Positions 15,544 to 21,073 of a stretch of DNA of 21,073 bases are shown in pieces. The stretch is taken from NCBI GenBank assembly GCA_947380285.1, contig CANCQD010000031.1:1-21073 (forward strand), written 5' to 3'. Both the position numbers and the translations under genes were made by a program. Positions within the stretch are counted from its first letter, which is position 1; every line of letters starts with the position of its first letter. The DNA is from Burkholderiaceae bacterium. GTDB taxonomy: Bacteria > Pseudomonadota > Gammaproteobacteria > Burkholderiales > Burkholderiaceae. Below the pieces are notes generated by a model. That model saw only the letters and a list, made by a program, of their open reading frames with translations. It searched no databases and had not been told where the DNA came from.

Positions 15544-16542
15544 TTAGGAGTGATAGTGCTGGATACGATCAATTTCTTCCTTGGACCCCAGCATCACCGA
15601 AACACGCTCATGTAAATCAGTTGGCTGTAAATCCATAATTAAATCCGTACCGTTGGTAGATGCGCCACCCGCCTGCTCTACCAAGAAGCTCATGGGATTT
15701 GCTTCATACATTAAGCGCAACTTACCTGGCTTATGTGGCTCACGCTGATCCCATGGATACATAAAGACACCGCCACGAGACAAGACTCGATGTACATCGG
15801 CCACCATCGAGGCAATCCAGCGCATATTGAAATCCTTGTCGCGCACACCACTCACGCCAGCTAGACACTCATCAACATAGCGACGGACTGGATCAGCCCA
15901 GTGACGCATATTGGACATATTGATTGCGAACTCTTTGGTGGAATGGGCAATTTTCACTGAATCCTTAATTAGCAAAAACTCGCCAGTCACTTTATTCAGT
16001 GTAAACATGACCACCCCGTCACCCAAGGTTAAAGCCATCGTGGTTTGCGGTCCATACACCACATAACCTGCTGCAACCTGATGACGTCCTGATAACAAAA
16101 AGTCAGAAGTCTGTAAGGGGGTGTTTGGGTCCTGCTTTTTCAGAACTGAGAAAATTGTTCCAATGGAAACGTTCACATCAATATTGGATGAGCCATCAAG
16201 TGGATCAAACAATAGCAAGTAATCACCAATGCCTTGAACTGGAACAGGCAACTCCATCTCTTCGGAAGCTAAACCAGCAAGTGATTGACAGTCCTTCACC
16301 CCATCAATCAATAAATCATTAGCAATGATGTCGAGTTTTTGCTGAACTTCACCCTGTACGTTGCCAGTTCCCGCGGAACCCAGCAAGCCAATCAAGGCAC
16401 CCTGTGCCACTTCGTGGCTTAAGGTTGAGCAGGTATCAACTACCGCAGTGAGCAATTCTTGCAAACCAATAGGTATAGCAGCGCCCGCTGGCTTTGCAGA
16501 AGCCAAATATTGCTTGAAATTGATATGGGTACTTGAGGACAA
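15544..16542 (-). CDS. fbp: Fructose-1,6-bisphosphatase class I
   Basis: A 332-residue cytosolic enzyme hydrolysing fructose 1,6-bisphosphate to fructose 6-phosphate in gluconeogenesis. Metal- and substrate-binding motifs are complete: Glu94-Glu95 (ASEEMEL), [20 protein letters not shown] (113 onward), [14 protein letters not shown] (substrate loop) and [10 protein letters not shown]...[23 protein letters not shown] (about 257-294), the last holding the catalytic-site Glu. The start codon is TTG (16540-16542), supported by GGAG eight bases upstream; there is no ATG near the N-terminus. It is transcribed in the same direction as pepN, but the vapBC pair on the opposite strand lies between them. 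Its promoter must be in the 16543-16711 interval shared with vapB. It ends 20 bases from the bidirectional terminator. Confidence 0.96.
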   Translation of the reverse strand: MSSSTHINFKQYLASAKPAGAAIPIGLQELLTAVVDTCSTLSHEVAQGALIGLLGSAGTGNVQGEVQQKLDIIANDLLIDGVKDCQSLAGLASEEMELPVPVQGIGDYLLLFDPLDGSSNIDVNVSIGTIFSVLKKQDPNTPLQTSDFLLSGRHQVAAGYVVYGPQTTMALTLGDGVVMFTLNKVTGEFLLIKDSVKIAHSTKEFAINMSNMRHWADPVRRYVDECLAGVSGVRDKDFNMRWIASMVADVHRVLSRGGVFMYPWDQREPHKPGKLRLMYEANPMSFLVEQAGGASTNGTDLIMDLQPTDLHERVSVMLGSKEEIDRIQHYHS

Positions 16543-16606
16543 AGGTAATTCTCCAAAGCTCTATTGAAATTAAGGTCTATTTTGCCCTGTTCTTGCTAGC
16601 ACTCTA

Positions 16607-16657
16607 AAAAAGTAGTCTTTTTGCATATAAATAATCAGATTAGACATTAACTACTTT
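16607..16657. repeat. Inverted repeats between fbp and vapB
   Basis: AAAAAG-TAGT-CTTTTT (16607-16622) is a perfect 6-bp hairpin. AAAGTAGT (16609-16616) recurs inverted as ACTACTTT at 16650-16657, an 8-bp arm separated by 33 bases. Both lie in the divergent fbp/vapB control region. They may be binding sites or a trace of the event that placed vapBC here. Confidence 0.35.
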
Positions 16658-16662
16658 AATTT

Positions 16663-16692
16663 TGATGATATTATAGATGTTATAATGCATCA
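16663..16692 (+). promoter_or_regulatory. Promoter -10 box and palindromic operator of vapBC
   Basis: A consensus TATAAT (16681-16686) lies 25 bases before the vapB start codon. It is embedded in an imperfect inverted repeat with arms TGATG...ATTATA and TATAAT...CATCA (16663-16692). Toxin-antitoxin operons are normally repressed by the antitoxin complex binding such a palindrome over the promoter. No convincing -35 hexamer is visible at 16-18 bases. The ribosome binding site GAGGA is at 16701-16705. Confidence 0.5.
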
Positions 16693-16711
16693 TTATTGAT
16701 GAGGAATAAAT

Positions 16712-16915
16712 ATGAGAACTACAGTCACCATAGACGATGACCTATACCAAAGGGGTTTAGATCTTGCCGATCCTGAGATGGATAAGGCAGACCTCTTCAG
16801 GGAGGCTATTAATGTATTCATACGAGTTCAAGTGGCCAAGCGGCTAGCAGCACTAGGTGGTAAATCACCTCAAATGAAGGCTATTCCCCGCCGCAAACCA
16901 AGCCATGGTCAGTGA
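16712..16915 (+). CDS. vapB: VapB-type antitoxin (DUF2191-like ribbon-helix-helix)
   Basis: A 67-residue protein. [19 protein letters not shown] at the N-terminus is the beta strand plus first helix of a ribbon-helix-helix DNA-binding fold typical of VapB antitoxins. The C-terminal half (about 40-67, ending PRRKPSHGQ) is basic and likely disordered until bound to toxin. It should bind and neutralise the PIN-domain toxin encoded directly downstream and repress their shared promoter through the palindrome at 16663-16692. It starts with ATG 16712-16714, with GAGGA six bases upstream. Its stop TGA overlaps a GTG start of the toxin gene, so the pair is translationally coupled. Confidence 0.85.
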   Translation: MRTTVTIDDDLYQRGLDLADPEMDKADLFREAINVFIRVQVAKRLAALGGKSPQMKAIPRRKPSHGQ

Positions 16916-17301
16916 TCATGACCATGGTTTTAGTAGATACATCAGTCTGGATAGCTCACTTCAGGAAATCCAATACATCTTTCGAAGCTTTATTGGTAAA
17001 TGACCAAATACTGTGCCACCCCTTGGTCCTAATAGAATTAGCGTGCGGATCACCTCCATCACCACGCTCTAAAACCTTAAGCTATATTAAAAAATTGCAG
17101 CAAGCAACTATTGCTACACCTCATGAAATATTGGAGTTTATAGAAAAGAATCAACTTCAGGAGTCTGGATGCGGCGCGATCGATGTCTCACTTCTTGCGT
17201 CCACCCTGCTCTCAGAAAACGCCCAACTCTGGACCTTGGATAAGAGTCTAGAAAAGCTTGCCATTCGGTTTGGCATCTCGTACAGCAACAAGCTCCATTA
17301 A
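16912..17301 (+). CDS. vapC: VapC-type PIN-domain toxin (endoribonuclease)
   Basis: A 129-residue PIN-domain protein. The four conserved acidic residues expected for metal-dependent RNA cleavage are visible: Asp9 ([11 protein letters not shown]), Glu42 (LIELACGS), Asp91 ([10 protein letters not shown]) and Asp110 (LWTLDKSL). VapC toxins cut specific tRNAs or rRNA when freed from antitoxin; the target here cannot be read. GTG 16912 gives a 4-base overlap with vapB. ATG 16918 or ATG 16924 (MVLVDTSVW) are alternatives, the last giving the commonest N-terminus for the family. No independent ribosome binding site is seen, consistent with coupling. The gene ends 4 bases from the pepN stop on the opposite strand, with no terminator between. 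Confidence 0.87.
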   Translation: MIMTMVLVDTSVWIAHFRKSNTSFEALLVNDQILCHPLVLIELACGSPPSPRSKTLSYIKKLQQATIATPHEILEFIEKNQLQESGCGAIDVSLLASTLLSENAQLWTLDKSLEKLAIRFGISYSNKLH

Positions 17302-17305
17302 TTTC

Positions 17306-19915
17306 TTAGTTACCCAGCGCTTTTCCAATAACTTCCCTTACATCCGGGGAGAGTGTTTGACATGATGAAACCCGCTCCAGAGCCGCTTTCATGGGATCTT
17401 GATAGGGTTGGGCAAATAAGCGCCAGCGATCCAAGGCTCTAGCGAGGCGGGCTGCTACCTGAGGGTTGATTGGATCCAGTGCTAGCACGCTATCAGCCCA
17501 AAACTCATATCCACTGCCATTCGCCTGATGAAAACTAGCGGGATTATTGGCGCAGAACGAATGAATCACACTGCGAACTCGATTTGGATTGTTTAACTTG
17601 AATGCAGGATGCTCACGGAGCTTCTTCACCTCAGCGAGTGTGGAGTCAAGACCATCAACTGGTGGACAGCTTGATTGCAATCCAAACCACTTATCAATTA
17701 CTAAAGCATCATTTGCAAATCGATTGTAAAAATCAATCAGGCAGTCTTTGGCTGATGTTGAACCGTGCACCACTAACGCAGACAATGCTGCGTAGCGATC
17801 GGTCATATTGTCGGCAATCTGATATTGATTAGTGGCCATCGGAGCCCATACTGAAGGGGCAGCATCAAGCAACATACTCAATGCTAGATTTTTAAGGGCA
17901 CGTTTACCTGCGTCTATTCCGTCAGATTTAAATGGACCAGGCGTCTGCATTTGTTGATACAAAGCCGCCCATTCGAGTTGGAGTTGCTTAGCGATCTCTT
18001 TTCGGAAAGCACGTCGTGCGCTAAAAATTTGCTGAGGATCAACACTTGTGCATTGCTCATACAAATAGGATTCTGCAGGTAATGTTAAAGCTAGGTCTTT
18101 GAAAGCTGGGTCCAATTTGGGATCTAGCAAGATATTGCGATAGGCCTCAATCAATTGCGCATCGGGCAGACGGTTATTCAAAATCATTTGCATAGCCAAC
18201 TTCTGACCGGCTTCCCAACGATTAAATGCATCATCGTCGCTCGAGAACAAGGTTAGAAGATCTGCTTCAGACTGCTCGAAATCTAAATTGATTGGTGCCG
18301 AGAAGTTTCGATTAATAGAAAGAACGGGGCGCTCTTCTATATTGTCAAAAGTCCAAGTCTGACTTGCTTGAGTTAGCTCCAGCAATTGCTCTTGCTGGTC
18401 ATTCGCTTTTGTCAGTAAACGTATTTCCAGTGGAATATGAAATGGTTTCTTCTCTGACTGGCCAGGACTTGGTGCACAACTTTGAGTCAACGTCAGTTGA
18501 TACTGCTTTGTGACGGCATCGTAACTCTCCTGCACCATAACTCTTGGGGTGCCTGCCTGGCTGTACCAATTCTTAAACTGAGTAAGATCCCTACCATTGG
18601 CATCAGCCATTGCCGCTAGAAAATCATCGCAGGTCACTGCCTGACCATCATGGCGCTTGAAATAGAGATCCATTCCTTTGCGAAAGCCGTCTTTGCCTAA
18701 TAAGGTTTGATACATCCTAACGACTTCGGAACCCTTCTCATACACGGTAACGGTATAGAAGTTGTTAATCTCTTGATACTCATCGGGGCGAATTGGATGG
18801 GCCATTGGACCCGCATCTTCTGGAAACTGAAGTTGACGTAGCAATCGGACATCCTCAATGCGCTTTACCGCCCTACCAGACTCGCTACCCATTTGATCGG
18901 CCGAGAATTCTTGATCTCTAAATACGGTTAAACCTTCTTTGAGCGATAGCTGAAACCAATCCTGACAAGTTACGCGGTTACCTGTCCAGTTATGAAAGTA
19001 TTCATGCGCAACCACACTTTCAATATTGGCAAAGTCAGCATCAGTAGCGGTTTCTGGTTGAGCAAGAACAAACTTGGTATTGAAAATATTCAAGCCCTTG
19101 TTCTCCATCGCACCCATATTGAAGTCGCTTACTGCAACAATCATGAAGCGCTCTAAATCTAACTCCAAGCCAAAGCGCTTTTCATCCCAATGAATAGAAG
19201 CAATGAGGGAGTCCATGGCGTGGCGAGTCTTCTTTAGATCATGGGGTTCAACCCAGATCTGCAGCAGCTTCTGAGCGCCACTGCTAGTTGTAATGGTCTC
19301 TTCAATACATTCCAACTTACCAGCAACTAAGGCAAACAAATAAGACGGCTTGGGAAATGGATCTTCCCAGGTTGCGCTATGCCAACCATTGGGTAGTTTT
19401 TCTGTAGTCAGTAAGTTGCCGTTGGATAAGAGCACCGGGCACTCTGCTTCGCGCGCACGCAATGTCACTCGATAACGCGCCATTACATCGGGGCGATCCA
19501 AGAAGTAAGTAATCTTTCTGAAACCTTCTGCTTCACATTGAGTGAAAAAGTTCCCATTGGAGACATACAAGCCCATCAGGGTGGTATTTTTCTCGGGGAC
19601 GCAAACGCAAATCATTTCTACGACAAACTTTTCTTTGCCTTCATTTGGTAGCGAATGAATCGTCAGTGTTTCTGGTGTCAATTCAAAATGGCGATGAGCT
19701 TCACCATTGATGCGCAAACTGACAAACTCGAGCTCTTGCCCGACCAAAACTAAAGGGGTTCCTGGCTTAAAGCTTTTACCCGGCAAAACCTCAATGCGAC
19801 TTTTTACAATGGTTCGCGCTGGATCTAGAGCGATATCTAGCTCAACTTGGTCGAAGGTGTAGACAGGCGGGCGGTATTCGAGCCTACGAAAGCTCTGGGG
19901 GAGATCAGTTTTCAT
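17306..19915 (-). CDS. pepN: Aminopeptidase N (M1 family zinc metallopeptidase)
   Basis: An 869-residue cytoplasmic enzyme that removes N-terminal amino acids in the last step of protein turnover. Length matches the bacterial PepN group. The substrate-binding exopeptidase motif GAMENKG is at 268-274. The zinc site HEYFH (304-308) is followed by Glu327 in LKEGLTVFRDQEFS, the expected HExxH-x18-E. Other PepN-type segments are TYFLDRPDVMARY (about 136-148) and YEKGSEVVRMYQTLLG with the catalytic Tyr. The C-terminal half is the helical PepN domain. It starts with ATG 19913-19915 with only an AGGG four bases upstream. It lies 45 bases downstream of the GDT1-type gene on the same strand, so these may be co-transcribed. 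Its 3' end faces the vapC 3' end across 4 bases. Confidence 0.96.
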   Translation of the reverse strand: MKTDLPQSFRRLEYRPPVYTFDQVELDIALDPARTIVKSRIEVLPGKSFKPGTPLVLVGQELEFVSLRINGEAHRHFELTPETLTIHSLPNEGKEKFVVEMICVCVPEKNTTLMGLYVSNGNFFTQCEAEGFRKITYFLDRPDVMARYRVTLRAREAECPVLLSNGNLLTTEKLPNGWHSATWEDPFPKPSYLFALVAGKLECIEETITTSSGAQKLLQIWVEPHDLKKTRHAMDSLIASIHWDEKRFGLELDLERFMIVAVSDFNMGAMENKGLNIFNTKFVLAQPETATDADFANIESVVAHEYFHNWTGNRVTCQDWFQLSLKEGLTVFRDQEFSADQMGSESGRAVKRIEDVRLLRQLQFPEDAGPMAHPIRPDEYQEINNFYTVTVYEKGSEVVRMYQTLLGKDGFRKGMDLYFKRHDGQAVTCDDFLAAMADANGRDLTQFKNWYSQAGTPRVMVQESYDAVTKQYQLTLTQSCAPSPGQSEKKPFHIPLEIRLLTKANDQQEQLLELTQASQTWTFDNIEERPVLSINRNFSAPINLDFEQSEADLLTLFSSDDDAFNRWEAGQKLAMQMILNNRLPDAQLIEAYRNILLDPKLDPAFKDLALTLPAESYLYEQCTSVDPQQIFSARRAFRKEIAKQLQLEWAALYQQMQTPGPFKSDGIDAGKRALKNLALSMLLDAAPSVWAPMATNQYQIADNMTDRYAALSALVVHGSTSAKDCLIDFYNRFANDALVIDKWFGLQSSCPPVDGLDSTLAEVKKLREHPAFKLNNPNRVRSVIHSFCANNPASFHQANGSGYEFWADSVLALDPINPQVAARLARALDRWRLFAQPYQDPMKAALERVSSCQTLSPDVREVIGKALGN

Positions 19916-19960
19916 GACCCTATTTTAAGTCTTGGCTGGCAGACGGGTTGGTTCGCTATC

Positions 19961-20536
19961 TCAGGCCCATATCAGGGTAGCCAAGCCAATTGCAATAAAG
20001 GTGACGGCCGCAACCGCATGCACCCACTTAATGGGCATACGCTTAGTGAACTTCTGGCCAATCCAGACTGCAGGAGCATTTGCCAACATCATCCCCAATG
20101 TGGTGCCAACTGTTACAGAAACTACATCCTCGTAGCGAGCGCCCAAGGCGATAGTCGCAATTTGCGTCTTATCGCCCATCTCGGCTAAAAAGAACAAGCC
20201 TACCGTGAGCAAAAATACTTGGAGAGCCCTATCAGTTACCTTAGAGCCAGCTGCATCATCAATATGATCTGGCACCAATAACCACAAACCAATCCCCAAA
20301 AAGCTTAAGCCCAGAATCCAACGCATCACATCAGGTGATACCAAGGTGGTTAGCCAATGCCCCAGTAAGGCAGCACAGGCATGATTTGCAATCGTGGCAA
20401 TAAAGATGCCTGCAATGATCGCTAATGCTTGCTTGGGGTAGCGAGCCGCAAGCATTAATGAGAGGAGTTGGGTTTTATCTCCCATCTCCGCCAGGGCGAC
20501 TACCCCAGCAGAGAGGGTTAAGGCTGAAAAATCCAT
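19961..20536 (-). CDS. GDT1/TMEM165 (UPF0016) family cation transporter
   Basis: A 191-residue inner-membrane protein built as two similar halves of three helices. Each half carries the family signature E-x-G-D-K-T: EMGDKTQ at 17-23 and EMGDKTQ at 119-125. These acidic motifs form the ion site. Bacterial members such as Vibrio MneA export Mn2+; eukaryotic ones move Mn2+ and Ca2+ into the Golgi. Mn2+ export is therefore the best guess. It starts with ATG 20534-20536, with no clear ribosome binding site. The 87 bases upstream show no yybP-ykoY manganese riboswitch that I can recognise. It sits between ald and pepN on the same strand, with no obvious functional tie to either. Confidence 0.9.
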   Translation of the reverse strand: MDFSALTLSAGVVALAEMGDKTQLLSLMLAARYPKQALAIIAGIFIATIANHACAALLGHWLTTLVSPDVMRWILGLSFLGIGLWLLVPDHIDDAAGSKVTDRALQVFLLTVGLFFLAEMGDKTQIATIALGARYEDVVSVTVGTTLGMMLANAPAVWIGQKFTKRMPIKWVHAVAAVTFIAIGLATLIWA

Positions 20537-20623
20537 AAATGATGTAGGTCCAGTAAGTTTTGCGTGTCAGGGATAGTTTAAATCCTAGCACTCACTAGAC
20601 CCACTCATTTTGGATATATATTG

Positions 20624-21073
20624 CTACGCCACTAAAAGCTCCTCGGCCATTGCATAGTCTAGCCCTTGAGCCATTGCAACCGGCTTTGATGTCAACATCC
20701 CTTTGTGAACACTCAAACCATTGCGCAAGTGATGATCAATTGAGAGTGCCTTCATTACTCCGCGGTTTGCCAAAGCCTCAACAAACGGATAAGTCGCATT
20801 GGTTAAGGCAAAGGTAGATGTTCTCGCAACTGCTCCAGGCATATTGGCTACGCAATAATGAATCACACCATCCACCACAAAGGTTGGGTCTGCATGCGTA
20901 GTCGGCTTGGATGTTTCAAAACAGCCGCCTTGATCAATCGCGACATCCACAACGACTGAGCCTGGCTTCATTTTTTTAATCATGTCATGCGTAACTAGCT
21001 TCGGAGCTGCTGCACCAGGTAGCAACACTGCTCCAATCACGACATCAGCTTCACACACTTCTTGCTCAATTAA
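20624..21073 (-). CDS. ald: Alanine dehydrogenase, 5' part missing at the window edge
   Basis: The last 149 codons of a gene that continues past the right edge; the reading frame is open to base 21073 (leading residues LIEQEVCEADVVIGAVLLPG). Recognisable Ald segments are VIGAVLLPGAAAPKLVT, the nucleotide-site strand VVVDVAIDQGGCFETSKPTTH, and YCVANMPGAVARTSTFALTNAT. Ald is a cytosolic NAD-dependent enzyme that interconverts alanine with pyruvate and ammonia. The catalytic Asp of this family lies in the AIDQGG motif; the substrate-binding Lys and His of the N-terminal half are outside the window. It ends at TAA 20624-20626, and 87 bases separate it from the GDT1-type gene. A short CTAG-cactca-CTAG repeat follows, but no T-run, so no clear terminator is seen. 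Confidence 0.95.
   Translation of the reverse strand, partial: LIEQEVCEADVVIGAVLLPGAAAPKLVTHDMIKKMKPGSVVVDVAIDQGGCFETSKPTTHADPTFVVDGVIHYCVANMPGAVARTSTFALTNATYPFVEALANRGVMKALSIDHHLRNGLSVHKGMLTSKPVAMAQGLDYAMAEELLVA

Noticed and set aside
20537..20623. yybP-ykoY manganese riboswitch upstream of the GDT1-type gene
   Set aside because: Considered because such transporters are often Mn-riboswitch controlled, but the 87-base gap is short and I see none of the conserved GGGGAG-type core or a matching stem architecture.
1..21073. CRISPR array, insertion sequence, rRNA or intact tRNA gene
   Set aside because: I saw no regularly spaced repeats, no transposase or integrase reading frame, and no intact cloverleaf; the only tRNA-like piece is the degenerate segment at 5361-5405.

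Overview
The window looks like part of a chromosome from a betaproteobacterium of the order Burkholderiales, with Polynucleobacter or a close freshwater relative as my best guess. This is inferred from the moderate, AT-leaning base composition, the paired cyanophycin synthetase genes (a CphA'-type paralogue followed by CphA), a Bug-type tripartite tricarboxylate transporter, and a class I fructose-1,6-bisphosphatase close to pepN. No database search was possible. All protein calls rest on motifs I can read in the translations.

Layout. (1) 1-5071, all minus strand: the 5' part of an oxalate/formate-antiporter-type MFS gene cut by the window edge; a well-equipped 35-codon small ORF with its own promoter, ribosome binding site and terminator; and a tctC-tctB-tctA uptake cassette for an organic acid or similar solute, with an internal terminator behind tctC. 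(2) 5072-5501: a roughly 430-base gene-free stretch holding the tctC upstream region, several inverted repeats and a degenerate tRNA-3'-half-like segment. (3) 5502-15476: the core of the window. On the minus strand, an ABC exporter with a zinc-ribbon N-terminal extension overlaps a DUF1854 gene and is followed by a CACHE-HAMP class III adenylate cyclase. Divergently on the plus strand lie cphA' and cphA, which abut with no spacer. This is a cyanophycin (Asp-Arg polymer) locus with an associated, functionally unassigned ABC/DUF1854 pair. (4) 15496-21073: a bidirectional terminator, then fbp, a plus-strand VapBC-type toxin-antitoxin pair, pepN, a GDT1/UPF0016-type cation transporter and the 3' part of ald (alanine dehydrogenase), cut by the right edge.

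How the genes fit together. CphA should make the nitrogen reserve polymer cyanophycin from Asp and Arg using ATP. CphA' keeps an intact-looking ATP-grasp domain but has lost the Mur-ligase signature residues and the C-terminal domain, so it probably performs a partial reaction or plays a supporting role. The ABC/DUF1854 pair shares the divergent control region with cphA'-cphA and is the least understood part of the locus. The adenylate cyclase could add sensory input if it is co-transcribed, but that is speculative. No cyanophycinase is visible in the window. The most interesting items are the cyanophycin/ABC/DUF1854 locus, the degenerate CphA', the strongly signalled 35-codon ORF and the tRNA-like remnant.
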